A stretch of 64,000 nucleotides of DNA from assembly GCF_025766255.1 (NCBI RefSeq), contig NW_026516781.1, forward strand, positions 62,001-126,000. The letters run 5' to 3'. Position numbers and translations under genes: made by a program. This DNA comes from Zychaea mexicana. Its lineage: Eukaryota; Mucoromycota; Mucoromycetes; Mucorales; Lichtheimiaceae. The notes beneath the pieces were generated by a model, which saw nothing but the letters and a program-made list of their open reading frames with translations, was not told the DNA's origin and searched no databases. Within the stretch, counting starts at the first letter, position 1; each line of letters starts with the position of its first letter. Positions 22,201-35,001 of the stretch are shown here, one piece after another.

Positions 22201-23751
22201 ACAGGTCTGCGTACATTGTGTTTGTCATACCGTTTTATCTCCATGGAAGAGTACGAGCCCTGGAACGAGAGTTACTTGGATGCCTCTGCTAGTATTTACA
22301 ACCGTGAAGAAAAGATCGATGAAGTATGTGAGGCGATAGAGTCCAACATGCTGCTCATGGGCGGTACTGCTATTGAAGATCGTCTTCAAGTCGGTGTGCC
22401 CGAAACGATTGCCGAGCTGGCCAAATCCGGCGTCAAACTCTGGGTGCTGACAGGCGACAAGACCGAAACAGCCGTCAATATCGGGTTTGCATGCAATCTC
22501 CTCTCACAAGACATGGATCTGATCATTATCAAGGGCCAGACGCGTGAAGAAACTACCGCACAATTGCAAGAGGCGCTGACAACGACAAGCAACACCAACG
22601 AAGAACGAAAACGCGCGTTGGTGATTGATGGCACGACCCTGAAATATGCTTTGGAGCCCAAGGCCAAGAACATGGTGTTGACCCTAGGCATGCGCTGTAA
22701 CAGCGTCTTGTGCTGTCGTGTCTCGCCAAAACAGAAGGCTCAAGTGGTCGCGCTGGTCAAGAAAGGACTCAAGGTCATGACCCTAGCCATCGGCGACGGC
22801 GCAAACGACGTTTCCATGATCCAAGAAGCCAACATTGGCATTGGTATCTCTGGCCTCGAGGGTCGTCAAGCAGTCATGGCATCCGACTATGCTATCGCCC
22901 AATTCCGGTTCTTGCACAAGTTATTGTTGGTGCACGGTCGATGGTCTTACATTCGAACATCGGAAATGATCATGGGCTTCTTTTACAAAAACATTGTCTG
23001 GACGTTCGTCTTGTTCTGGTACCAAATCTTCTGCCAATTCACCGGCAGCATGATGTTCGAGTATGCTCTTGTCACGCTGTACAACGTGGTCTTTACGTCG
23101 GTACCGATTATCTTTTTGGGTATTTGGGACCAAGACTTGAGCGCCAAGATTTCATTGTTGTATCCTGAATTGTACCGGATGGGTCTGCGTAACGACTTGT
23201 TCAAGACCTGGCGGTTCTGGTTGACCATGTTGGACTCGATCTATCAGTCCGCAGTCTGTTTCTTTTTCCCTTACATGTTGTTGGTCGGTGGCGGCGTCGA
23301 TCCGATTGGTTTGGACCAGAATGGCGTGTATGAGATCGGTACCATCGTTTCCAGTATTGCCGTCTGCGTCGCCAATTTCTTTGTCGCCTGTTCGTTGTAC
23401 AGTTTTACGTGGATCCAGGTCGGCATAATTGCCTTGTCCATCTTAATCTATTATGCATTCGTCTGCATCTATGCCCAGTTCAATACGTTTATTTTTGCTG
23501 GTCACAGTCGAGTCTTTGCCACTGGCATGTATTGGCTCGTGTTCATTCTCACAATGGTGGCCTGTTACATTCCTCGCTTTATAGCGTTGCATTTGCTGCA
23601 TCAATATCGACCTTACGACAATGATATTGTTCGTGAGATTGAGCTGGTGCAAAAGAAGGGAAAGCATACAAACACTAAGAGCTTAGAGAATCCAACGGTC
23701 GGCCCTAATGAAGGATTGTACGATATTAATTTACTAGAACGGTATAAATGA
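19221..23751 (+). CDS. P4-ATPase phospholipid flippase, Dnf-type
   Basis: Five exons: 19221..20738, 20817..20965, 21050..21125, 21217..22120, 22205..23751 (1397 aa); all phases close. It flips aminophospholipids or related lipids from the outer or lumenal leaflet to the cytosolic leaflet of plasma membrane or late-Golgi membranes. The N-terminus is charged. NRIRTAKYTPLSFIPKNLF, typical of Dnf proteins, precedes the first membrane pair. The actuator loop holds NLDGETNLKVRQAL. The phosphorylation site DKTGTLTQN has its Asp at residue 620. KAQSPDEAALV and GDGANDVSMIQEANIGIGISG mark the nucleotide-binding and hinge regions. Six C-terminal membrane spans follow. A basic low-complexity insertion lies between the first span pair and the actuator domain (residues about 195-310). 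P4-ATPases usually need a Cdc50 partner; none is encoded here. Confidence 0.95.
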
Positions 23752-26700
23752 GCTTACTTTTTGTTGTACAAGTATCTTTTTCCTCCTCCTCCTCCACACA
23801 CACCCCCTCTTATCCACCCATCTTTATCATCACGTTATAAAATTTCTCTCTGTGTGTTTTTCTCTCCCATTTTCTCTATTATTGTCATTTCCATTTCTTA
23901 CACCTTTTTCTGTTCTTTTCTACACTGTTTCTCCTCCAGTTCCACTACCCTTTCACTTTCCCTCTTTCAACTCATTTCTTGTTTCACTATTTATTGATTT
24001 GTTATGTGTACATAAAAAAGAAACTTTCCTTACTATCCAGTCAAACTTGGTTTTTAATCAATTCCCTTATTCATAATTATCTTCATGCAGTTCGAGGGTT
24101 GATTGCGGGAGAGAGGGTATATCTACTGCCAAATACTTGTTGTCAAATCATTTTGTAACAACAACTGCTTAGGAAGGTACAATAAGTATGTAGTGCCGAC
24201 GGGATATAAAGACGAAGTAATGAATGTGCTCACAGCAGAGCTATACATGCCAAGCTTTCTCTTCCCGTTGTTGCGAGATTATAAATTATTCGAATGGGTA
24301 GAAAAGAAAACTATGGTTACCGCGTGTGATGATCAATGTTGTAAAAAAGAACAGGACGGTCTACTATTGAATTTCTCTTTTTAGTTACCGCGTAATATGC
24401 CATAATGTTTTTGCATACTGCAGCTCTGCATAGCAATATGTGGAGGGTGAACGTATGCCGGCCTACGTGATAGAATAGGGTTGAAAAAGATGCAGCATCG
24501 TCGATATGGCAACTCAAAACAAAAGCTCTGAGAAGTACTACTATGTCAACTGACAGAATTTGTGTAAAATTCAAATTGTTTCGTTGCTTTTACATGCAAT
24601 CATAATCTTCCGCACAATAGCCGTAGTAGATATGGTCGTTTTCTTAAAACTGTTTGCTGTTACTCTTTACATTCGGACCGCGTTAATTTTAAAGTTGAGA
24701 TTCCTGTTCTTTTATGTGAAATTGACGGGTGTGGAAGTTAACGGATCCGCGTGAATCTTTCCACGTTAAATCCTAGTAGCCACATATCCAAAAGGCACTA
24801 GATGCCATGCATGCGTTATATAAAAAACCTAAGATGAAAACGTAATATATAAGTTCACTGTAGTGAACCACATTATTTACTATTTGATAATTATTTTAGG
24901 TTAATGATCAACAGCATATACTGTACACAGATAGCTACTACGGCAAGCGGTTAAGCATTATAGTAGCGTAATTACAATCTATTTGGGCTATGCAGAGTAT
25001 GGAGACCTTCTAATCCGATAACCCAGCTTATGTAAATATGACAATGATGAGCCTCTCAACAAGTGGTGTGACCACACACCAGCTAATGCCGGCATTGAAT
25101 AGCTGTCCCGATTTATTAGCGACTTGTACACAAGTTCTGTTGAGTTTCTGATCAGTCATCATAGTACATACGTTTACCTATGTACCAGCCGGACCATTGA
25201 ATATTGCTGCCTTGGTTTAATGGCTAGAATATGAAAGAGCTTGATTTTTTGCCGAATTTAACATCATCCCACAGATACATATTATCTGCCTGTCGTACCC
25301 ATGATCTTGGACATAGTGTTGGTTTTCTAGGACACATGCGACGAAGATGACATTGATCTTAAGCTTGTTGTAAAATTGATCGCTTTGCAAGACAAACTGC
25401 AAACATTCTACACACCTCGCTTAGTTACAAAGTCACACTTATTAACCCAGTTTTTTCATCAATATATTCTAAGAAGTAGACTTCTTTTCTCGCTTTCATT
25501 TGCTTAAATAAACAGAATCGCTCTTTTCACTACCCGGTTAAAGGTCAATCCCTTCTACACCTTTGAAAGTGAAATAAATGAGGGTGTGGGAAATCTCTTA
25601 TGTCATTCTTACCGTTCCTTCAAGTTCTTTGAAATTAACGGGGGTCGCCTGTAATATACTTCTTGGCATCTGCTCCTTTATGCCTCTTTAAGAGAGTGAC
25701 TATTAACATGCGTATTTTGGCTGTTGTCTATATCTAAAAAAGTATCCACCCCAAAAAAAGCACCAAATTCTGTGTGCCGCTTGAACGAAGAATGGAACAA
25801 CACAAACATGGTACATTCTATACTAAAATTTTTACACGCGGCACAGGTTGCTCAGTTTCTATTCTGAATCAACTGAATACGTTTTTACAGTGCTAACGGT
25901 TCCCTCTTTGTCGGCCGCACAGAGCATCCATAGAAGCCAATCAAAGCAACCGCAATCCTTGGCACCGCTTTAATGTTTGATAGAGCTAAGAGGGTTCAGA
26001 TGCCATTTCTGCAATATTCAGCATTAATGAGCATAAATCTACCCTTCCTAATCCATTGTATCTGGGCTTCTAATTCAATTGCATAATCAGGCAAAAGTCC
26101 ATTCATGACGATATACCAAAATTGATAAAGCAAGTTCAAAATAAACCTGATAAGAGATCAATGCATACTATTTAAAATTTATGAGCTGCTATAATACCGA
26201 CTGATTATGCTGATAATTAATTTTAATGATTCTGGCAACATTCTGCTTTAGTTACAAGCATGAGCATTCTGACTCTTATTGGTCCACGCTTTGTGAGCCT
26301 TTCCTATGCTCGCTTTCCAAGGAGAAGACCTAATAGAAGGTTTTGCTTTAGGCGCTGTGTTTTTTTTTTCAAATTGACTGGAAGTAGAGTTCTCGTTTTG
26401 AATACAGTCAACTTAATATAACAGCATATATGTGGGTCTTGTTGTGCGCTGTTGTTATACAGCGGAATATTTGTGCAGTAGGCTCCTTTAAAATTCAAAA
26501 AAATCCACCTTGCGACTGCATGATAATAAAGTAGAAGGATAATGTCTGGTTGACATATCAATGGTAGTAGCATTCTTTGACCATAAAGATGATGAACGTT
26601 GCTTTTTGCATTAACCATATGCATAATGTAGCTGCGGATATCAGGCACGACGCTTGACAGTATAGTGCTAGTAATAGTAACAGTCACTGGCAAATTCATA

Positions 26701-27219
26701 TGCAACCCTAATGTACACATGAAGACAGAATGCATCTTTGTATATACCGCGCAAATACATGTCAAGTTAATTACTATTAAGACCACCTCTTAAAATAAAT
26801 GTATAGGAAGCTCTCACTTCACGTAGCTTATTATTGCTGCAAAGAAGAACATTGGCTGTATGTTGCATCTGCGTAGAATATTTTCTAGCATTTAACTCTT
26901 GACTAGAATTTCTTTTTTATGCGGGGCTATCAAGTATGTTTCTCCGTTTTCATAACCTAGAATTCAACCAGTAAGTATTTTAAACTTTTGAGATACTAAT
27001 ATGCACGTCTGTGAGTACAACAACAATAACTTAAACAAGGAGAAGAAGAACAGGAAAAGAATGCTCATTACTTCTTCTTTATTTTCTCAATGCTCAACAG
27101 AAACTATGTTCTAATTCTTCCATAAGCATATCCACAACCGTAGATTTTTGCATGGTATGGATTGGTTCAATCTACTTTTTTCTAAGCGATGTCAGCTGTT
27201 TTCACAAACAAAAAAAAAC

Positions 27220-27229
27220 TATATAAAAG
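27220..27229 (+). promoter_or_regulatory. TATA box of the secreted peptide gene
   Basis: TATATAAAAG about 195 nt upstream of the ATG at 27424. A consensus donor (GTAAGT) near 27315 suggests a 5'UTR intron that would explain the spacing. Confidence 0.5.
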
Positions 27230-27261
27230 ATCTAAATCGCGCGTTGAAAAAAATCAATATC

Positions 27262-27305
27262 ACAACAACAACAACTACTACCACTACTACTACTACTACT
27301 ACTAC
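27262..27305. repeat. ACA/ACT trinucleotide repeat in a 5'UTR
   Basis: ACA units grade into an ACT run between the TATA box and the putative leader intron of the secreted peptide gene. Confidence 0.85.
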
Positions 27306-27423
27306 AGTTTCAACGTAAGTACAATCATTGAAAAGACCAGGTCTCACTATCGACTTTAGATCTACATCACTAAACCTATGCTTTCGTCCAATTGATATTA
27401 TGCCACAGTACCTTTTATCAAAA

Positions 27424-27651
27424 ATGGCTCTCTTCGATATCAAGAACACTTTCATCTTCATGGTGATGCTCTTCTTCGCTATGGGTTTGGTGGCTCAGGT
27501 TCGCGCCCAGGAACAAGAAAACCGCATTGAAGATGTTGGCTGCCTTGCATCCGGAGTTATCTGCTCCCTCACCGGATCCGACAGCTGCTGCGATGGTTTG
27601 TCATGCGTTGCAGATGACACCGACGCCATTAACGTTCGTCGCTGCCAATAA
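27424..27651 (+). CDS. Small secreted knottin-like cysteine-rich protein
   Basis: A single-exon 75-aa protein. Residues 1-28 are a signal peptide: a short charged start, a long hydrophobic core and AQVRA at the likely cleavage site. The mature part has exactly six cysteines at 40, 47, 55, 56, 61 and 74. Their spacing (C-x6-C-x7-CC-x4-C-x12-C) fits an inhibitor cystine knot. The mature domain is acidic. Codon use is GC-richer than the flanking AT-rich DNA, and a TATA box lies upstream, so the gene is probably expressed. Function is unknown; such peptides in fungi include effectors, protease inhibitors and antimicrobials, and nothing here decides between them. The frame is open upstream of 27424, but that part reads as leader. 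Confidence 0.8.
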   Translation: MALFDIKNTFIFMVMLFFAMGLVAQVRAQEQENRIEDVGCLASGVICSLTGSDSCCDGLSCVADDTDAINVRRCQ

Positions 27652-29519
27652 GGTTGCAGTACTATCATATGAATAGTAGACTGTTAATCTCAGTAACAAC
27701 AGATGCTCTCCAGCGTCGACTTTACCTGCTATACAGCTTGTTATCGTATTATGAATTTCATAATAAATTTGATATCCGTTTATAATCTATAAAAAAGAGG
27801 ATTGGTATTGTTAAACTCTTATTGGGATTTGGTAAATACTGCTGCTAAATAGTTATTGCAGCATACCGCTCACACAATAAACCGGTTGGGTCTCATTTTA
27901 TGATAAAATTTCGTCCTATCGACAGCAACTTCTACATGAATCTATATGTCGCTTTTATCTTTTGTTGTCAACAGTAAATTTATTATAGCAATTCAATGGT
28001 ATAGTAACATAATAGTAGAATGTAGAGCATTAATATCCCTACACATATCTCATTAATAAAGACACTGGTTGTATTTCGAAGTTCTTTGAGAAGTTGCAGA
28101 TCGCGTTTTAACTGATGCACTTTTAAACATACTCAATACGGCAATAATTCATATAAACAACTCGGACCAGCACGTCCAGCGTTAGAAAACCACCAGCCTT
28201 CATTGCTGCAGTAGAAATAAATAGTTCTTGTCCCAACAACAGCTCGTTTAATAGTGGGCACAAAAATCAAGCACCCCATCGTCTGAGATGCCAGCACCAG
28301 CACGTAACGATCTATAGCAATGCACGTCAAATTTACGGCAATTGTATTTTCCGAAGCGATCTTCTAGGCTTTGCATGTTGCCATCAAAAGAAAGCAACGT
28401 AAATTTCAACACTATCGCGATCAACACTTATTAGCTATGATACTACAATTTTGACTGACCAATGCTTCTGCATTTATTACAGCAAACTATGTCTAAAAAG
28501 CTGAACGGGTCGATAATAGCAGGATGATTTCTGAATACCAATTAACGATTTGTTTGCTTAATGTCTACGTTTGCCTATATATAAACACATCCAGCATTGC
28601 AATTCTGCAGCGTCACTTGTACCACGTTTCCGGACTAATCAACCGCCCTATATTACGATGGCAAGAAACCACACAAGTTAATGCAAAAATAGCACGTTTT
28701 CCTTCAAACTTTTTGACCCCAGTAATGGTGGTAGGTGGTTTCAGTTAGCACCGCTGCAGATATACGAATATATGCCTAATTAGGCACAGCAGATCACCAC
28801 TGTAATTTTCCACAATAACCTACTGAAAAGTACATCCAGCCTTCACGATTCATCAAATCGAGCACCTAGCAGCTTTGGCTGTAGGTATTAAACTCTGCTA
28901 CCGAATGGAGAAAACACAGAAGACTAACCATGTCTTCCTTTTGCTAGAAAGTGAAATCGTTTTCAATGTGCACTATATAGTAGCGTGGTAGATTAATAAG
29001 CACGCTCTAGCAGTAATAAAGAGCGGTCTTTCTCGTTCGGTCTGAAACTGCTGGCTTGAATATACTCGCTCCGCTTGCGTTTCCTGGGGTTTCCCGAAAG
29101 TCCCCCACCCCCTCACTCACCTCCACCTCTCACGAAATGATAATGATCAAGATAACGCTATACGACTATTCTTTCCGGGAAGGCATTTGACTATGTCTAG
29201 TCGTCGTGCAAACATTGTAGTATAGCTAGCTGTATTTGTTACTTGTATCGCTCATTCCGACTAAATGTTTAATTTGACGGTAGCAGGAGTTTCTCCGTGT
29301 ATATTACACTCCGGCCGCCGCCCAACCGTCCAGTCGTCGCTACGCAATTACAAAAATTTCTTCAATGCTGATACCTGACGTTTCGGCACGTAAACTCACG
29401 CTTTGTAATGCTCTGCGCGTATAAATATAAAAGAGAGCCTCTCCGCAACAAAAAGAAGAAACGTCATTTCTTTCCCTTATTTATCTCTAAATACAAACAA
29501 ACGAACAAACAAACAAAAA
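27652..29519. other. Gene-poor AT-rich region, 1.9 kb
   Basis: No convincing coding frame. The right end (about 29030-29460) is GC-richer and pyrimidine-rich, and contains the promoter of the SDR gene. Confidence 0.55.
29420..29433 (+). promoter_or_regulatory. TATA box of the SDR gene
   Basis: TATAAATATAAAAG, two overlapping TATA elements, ends about 87 nt upstream of the ATG at 29520. Confidence 0.6.
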
Positions 29520-30535
29520 ATGGCTTTAACTTTTGTTGTCACCGGTGCATCTCGAGGACTTGGCGTTGAGTTCGTCAAGCAACTTTCTGCCAAGGGCCAT
29601 ACTGTCATTGCATGTGCTCGCAACCCTGACAAATCTGAACAGCTCCAAGCTTTGGTGAACAATAAGACCGTGTTTGCTGTCAGCTTGGATACTGTGAAAC
29701 TAGACTCCGTCAAGGTAAAAAGAGCATGAAATTTTTTATTTTTTGACAGGTTGATTCGGTCACGGGTTTCATTCTTTTCTAATCAATTTACAAACAAAAT
29801 ATTCTAAAAAGGCAGCAGCCGATAAAATTCAAGAATTGGCCCCGAGTGGCGTGGATGTATTGATTAATAACTCTGGTATTGTAGGCGACCATACTCAGGA
29901 CGTAACAAATGCGTAAGTGAATAACTTGGCAATGATAGTTGTTATTGTGTACAGGCAGCAGCAAACCCCAATCACATTTTTTTTATTTATAGCACGGGAG
30001 AAAATTACATCAATGTCTTTGAAACCAACGTGGTTGGTACGTCGAATGTCACCCAAGCACTTTTGCCATGGCTCCGTAAGCGCAACACGCGCAAAATTGT
30101 GAATATTACTTCCATCCTTGGCTCTAACGATTTTACTACCACCGGTAGTTCTCCAGCCGTAAGTTTATTTCTACATGTAGTATTTGATTACTCTTTATAA
30201 CGACTACTATTACTACTACTACTATCAATACATGATGCTTTCAATTTTGCTAACGAAACTGTATTGTTTTTTCTCCTTTTTCCATGTTATACTAGTATCG
30301 TATATCCAAAGCGGCCGAGAACATGCTAAGCAGAGGTTGGGCTGGTCAACTTGGCGAAGAATCGTTTGTGGTTTTGGCCATGCATCCCGGATGGGTCCAG
30401 ACAGACATGGGCACATCGAAGGCTCCAGTTACCCCAGAACAATCGATCAGTGGTATGCTCTCGGTGATCGAAAACATGTCTAAAGAAACAAACGGCAAGT
30501 TCTTGTCATTCGAAGGCGAAGAGCTCAAGTGGTAG
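29520..30535 (+). CDS. Short-chain dehydrogenase/reductase, C-factor-like
   Basis: Exons 29520..29714, 29812..29912, 29993..30158, 30296..30535 (233 aa); phases close. It is a classical SDR with a Rossmann fold. The cofactor loop is TGASRGLG (8-15), and ARNPDK follows strand 2, suggesting NADP(H). The NNSG motif replaces NNAG. The active site has Ser in ITSILGSN and YRISK (Tyr-x3-Lys), with HPGWVQTDMG after it. The short length and the HPGWVQTDMG segment resemble the CsgA/sniffer-like branch. The substrate cannot be read from sequence. There is no signal peptide, so it is probably cytosolic. Confidence 0.92.
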
Positions 30536-32055
30536 TAAAGAAAGGGACATACATACATAAAATAGATTGTTCATGTTACTTTTAGTAAGAATAGAAAATG
30601 AATATATTGATTCTTGTCTTTCTCAGATATGAAATACAACGGTCCATGGTCGTAGTAGTAGCATAAAAAAGAAGAATATTCAAATGAGTGTCGAGTACAT
30701 AGAAGCAGCTACTACAAAACTAATCATTTCACAATAAATACCATTGATGCTAGTTGCTGTGTGATACACGTCACTGCTGTTATCTGATGTACATTATAGG
30801 CGGGAAAGCATTATACATAAGGTCGCATGGCTTTTTTTATATGCAGAGATCGGGTACTACTACGTTACTTTGTTGTTCAATTCTACTACATGTCAGATGT
30901 GGTTCGAGCACGCCTACGTACCGTTTACCAACTCTTCCTCTGCAATGGTCGGGCACTTGCTCCGCATAAGCAATAATAGCAGGGTTGTGTCACATCACTT
31001 GCTGTGATCTTCATTCACTCTAGACATCTTCTCACAACAATTCAATTCGGCTCTTTTCTTCTTCTTCTTCTTCTTCTTCTTCCAGAACCGCCCTCATCGC
31101 GTTATGTTATGAACAAGATTACCATATGTGCGTGACGTTCTTTATTCCTTTAATTTCAAAATGGTGCGAGAAACATATGATGACATTGGTAATTAAGCGC
31201 AGCGCAAGATATAGTACGGGGAGTACCCTAAAGTGATAATCAAGCTGCGTCTATATATTAATATCATGTGACAGCATGATAGAAAGCAGTATCCGAACAG
31301 CAGCACTGAATGCAGTAATAAGTAGTAACCGAAGAACGGTGTCTCTTCTCATTCTGTTTGTGTATGCTGACAATGAATTTTAAACTTTAAAAAAAAATAT
31401 CATGTATGCAAGTATGGCGTACTTTGCAAGGGGTGAGCACACGACACCGAACTACTTATCTCGATTCTTCTCCTTTCTACTCTGAGCTGCAGGCGAGCAA
31501 TACATTAATCATTCTGTTACTGCACATGAGCATAAAAGATAATAAGGTATGCTCGCTTAATTGCCTTGCTATTCCTGCGGGCCCCACGAGAAAGCGTGGA
31601 ATAACGTTAGGTAATACGAAAGACAAAGATGATAGATCATGTCATGATAGATTGTGCAGTCACCGACGAAGAACGACCCTTATCACTAATAGATCGCAGC
31701 CACTACAGTTATGCTCAATAGCTAGCTGGCTGACCGATCGACTGACCGGCTTGGACTGATGGAAAGAAAGATTTCAGTTTATGCTCTTCTTTACATGGAA
31801 CCCGAGAAACTGAGAAATCTTTTTTTAAAGCCGAACCTAATCACCGCGACAGCGGACAGAGGTGCCGAACGCTTTGTCCCTCCTTCTTACTTGAGATAGT
31901 AGTAGTAGTAGTAGTAGTAATATAATAGTGTACCTGAGTTTTTTTTACTGTGTGTAAATTTCTGAGAGCGCCTTGTCACATTCGCCCACACACCCACCCA
32001 CCCCTTTTTTGATTTTCTTTGTCAACTTTCTTTGAAACAACCAAGAAAACAACCA
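30536..32055. other. Intergenic, 1.5 kb
   Basis: Contains a CTT run near 31060-31083 and a TAG run near 31899-31919, both simple repeats. A plus-strand 117-codon frame at 31406 has no protein character. The right end is the promoter and leader of the P450 reductase gene. Confidence 0.6.
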
Positions 32056-34454
32056 ATGGCGCAACCGTCACCTGCCTTACTCGACACCCTGGATATCGTG
32101 TTCCTTGGTACCATTGGTCTCGGTACCATTGCCTGGTTTGCTCGTCGCCAGATTGCTGAAAAGATTTTTGGATCAAAGGATCAGGATGCTTCTGCAAAGC
32201 TAAATGGGAATGGCCAGGCATCCGCCCCACCTAAACGAGAACGTAACTTTGTCAAGGTCATGCAAGAGCAGGTAAAGAATAACGAAATGGAATATTGGTT
32301 TTTCTAGCAAGATGGTGATGGCATGGGTGTTGGAGGATGGTGTGTTGTTGAAGGGTATGGGATATGGGTTGTAAAAGGGAAGTTTATATACCAGGGTCTA
32401 TAGGCATATACATATATCAGAATGTTAATCCTACAACCTTCGAATTGTAGGGTCGCAAAGTCATCTTTTTCTATGGCTCACAAACCGGTACGGCTGAAGA
32501 CTATGCATCACGTCTCGCCAAGGAATGTCAGCAAAAATACGGTGTGAGCTGCATGACGGCCGACATTGAACTGTACGATCTGACGTACTTGGACACGGTA
32601 CCTGAAGATTACCTTGTGTTCTTTATCATGGCCACCTATGGTGAAGGTGAGCCTACGGACAATGCCGTTGATTTCTGGGAACTTGTGACCGAAGACGAGC
32701 CTCAGTTTTCGGAGGGTGATGCATTAGGTAACTTGCGTTACAGCATTTTCGGTCTCGGCAACAAGACGTATGAACATTATAACGAGGTGGCTCGCAACCT
32801 GGATCGACGTCTTGCCAAGTTTGGCGCCAAACGGATTGGTGAACGTGGTGAGGGTGATGACGATGCGTCGCTCGAGGAGGATTTCTTGGCCTGGCAGGAT
32901 AATATGTGGCCGGTGTTTTGTGATGCCCTGGGCGTGGATGAGAGCAGTGCCTCGAGCGGTCCTCGTCAGGCCACGTATTCAGTCGAAGAACTTGCCGAAT
33001 ATGAGTCGGAAAACATCTATCTGGGTGAAATTGGCGAAAAGTTAAAGGAGGGCGCGTAAGTTTCTTTGTTCTAATTTTGGGTGGTTTAAGGGCATCAGAA
33101 TGGAGAGAGGTCCAAACTAGAGTCAAGAAATTGGCTAACCTGAATGATTTTCTTTAGTAAAATCGTATACGATGCAAAGAGACCTTACAATGCACCGATC
33201 ACTTCGCGCGACTTGTTCCACAATACGGATCGCCACTGTCTGCATATTGAAGTGGATGTTTCCGACTCCAACCTGAGCTACCAGACGGGCGACCACATTG
33301 CCATCTGGCCCACCAACAGTGATGACGAAGTTACACGTCTGGCCTCCATTCTCGGTCTGGCCGACAAGCTCGATATGCCCGTGATGGTGAAAGCTATCGA
33401 CTCGACCGCATCCAAGCAGTACCCCTTCCCTGCCCCTGCCACATACCGTTCCATTTTCCGCCACTATCTCGATATCTGCGCACCTGCATCCCGACAGACC
33501 TTGATGTCATTGGTCGAGTACGCGCCAAATGAAGAAACCAAGGAAACGTTGCGCACATTGTCCAAGGACAAGGACGAGTACCGACTCAAGGTGGGCGAGG
33601 CTGTCCGCAACCTGGGCGAAGTGCTTGAATTTGCAGCCGGCAGTGAATCGCGCCCTGGCTTTTTCTCTACTGTGCCTTTTGATTTGATCGTCGAAAGCAT
33701 ATCGCGTCTCCAGCCGCGTTATTACTCGATCTCGTCCTCGGCCAAGGAGTCCCCCAAGTCAATCGCCGTCACTGCGGTCACGCTCACATACAACCCTGAT
33801 CCTACGCCTGAACGCACCGTCTATGGTGTCGCCACCAACTACTTGTGGCAAATGCACGCTGCTACACACAACGTTGACGATGGTCAAAAGTATCCCGTCT
33901 ATGATTTGGCAGGTCCGCGCAATGCTTTGCAGGGCGTCAAGGTCCCCGTCCATATCCGTCGATCGCAGTTCAAGTTGCCCCGTAACCCCACTGTGCCTGT
34001 CATCATGGTTGGTCCTGGTACCGGTGTTGCCCCCTTCCGTGGTTTCGTACGTGAGCGTGCTGCTCAAAAGGCCGAGGGAAAGCCTGTGGGCCCTACCCTG
34101 TTGTTCTTTGGCTGTCGCAACTCACAGCAGGATTTCCTCTATTCTGAAGAATGGCCTGGCTTATTCGAAACCTTGGGCGAAGAGTCTCGCATGATCACGG
34201 CGTTCTCTCGTGAAACACCGCAAAAGGTGTATGTCCAGCACCGATTACAGGAGAATGGCCAGGAGTTGTGGAACTTGTTGCAAAAGGGCGCGTACATCTA
34301 TGTTTGCGGTGATGCAAAGAACATGGCGCGTGATGTGAACCAGACGTTCGTCAACTTTGCCATCGAGTTTGGCGGTCAGTCTGAAGAAAAAGCTCATGAT
34401 TATGTCAAGAACCTCAGAAACAGTGGCCGATACCAAGAAGATGTGTGGAGCTAA
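32056..34454 (+). CDS. NCP1: NADPH-cytochrome P450 reductase
   Basis: Three exons: 32056..32271, 32451..33055, 33158..34454 (705 aa); phases close. It passes electrons from NADPH through FAD and FMN to P450 enzymes, such as Cyp51/Cyp61 in ergosterol synthesis, and to other haem proteins at the endoplasmic reticulum. A single N-terminal membrane anchor spans about residues 10-28. The FMN domain has YGSQTGTAEDYA (about 80-91), ATYGEGEPTDNA and FGLGNKTYEHYN. The FAD region has RYYSISSS. The NADPH-binding part has GPGTGVAPFRGF, FFGCRNSQQDFLYSEEW and YVCGDAKNMARDV. The C-terminus ends DVWS, with the conserved Trp that stacks on FAD. Length is normal for the family. Confidence 0.97.
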
Positions 34455-35001
34455 ATGCGTATATTCTCCTTCTTCTTCCCCATGATTAAACCTCACTGTT
34501 CTCCCCATCAATTATTTTGCTTTTTCTTTTCTCTTCGAACGTAATATACAGTACATCAGACTCGCCCCATCAAAAGTGTATAGATCCTTTATTCTTCTTG
34601 TCGTACTCTCAATCTCTCTCTTTCTCTCTCTTCCCAGCTCTCTATCTCTATCTCATTCTCTCTTATTGCCCAGCCACCACTCTTTACTATTGCTCCATTA
34701 TTTAGAAAAAATAAAATGTAGAATTTTGCAAGCTTATCTATTATATATACATTGTGTACACGGAGGAGAAAGAGAGAAAAGGGCATTGGATGTTGTGATG
34801 CCTGTAGGTGGATGTAGCGCAAAGGGGTTTATTAAAAGTTGGTGACAAAGCGAAATATGAAATCGACAAACAGGATTTGTACCTGGATTGCAGGAATGTA
34901 GTTTAGTATATATGAGTGCAGACTGACAAGACGTATATATGACATATGCATGCTTTGGAATGTTGTTATTGCGGAGGGGCCCGATAGTCTGGCTCGTTGG
35001 A
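34455..35001. other. Convergent 3' intergenic region
   Basis: Lies between the 3' ends of the P450 reductase and the Ala/Gln-rich gene. It is CT-rich around 34610-34680. An AATAAA-like element occurs near 34710. No gene seen. Confidence 0.55.

Larger units (their letters stand above)
23752..27423. other. Gene-poor AT-rich region, 3.7 kb
   Basis: A pyrimidine-rich stretch at about 23770-24000 probably includes the flippase 3'UTR. After that only short frames without recognisable domains occur. A minus-strand 160-codon frame at 26304-26786 lacks convincing protein features. No terminal repeats or RNA genes were recognised. Confidence 0.5.

Noticed and set aside
25600..25680. Possible structured RNA around a TTCAAGTTCTTTGAA palindrome-like stretch
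   Set aside because: No extended pairing, conserved boxes or family resemblance could be established by eye.
26304..26786. 160-codon minus-strand frame in the AT-rich gap
   Set aside because: No domain, signal or splice context; composition follows the AT-rich background, and frames of this length are expected by chance in several kb.
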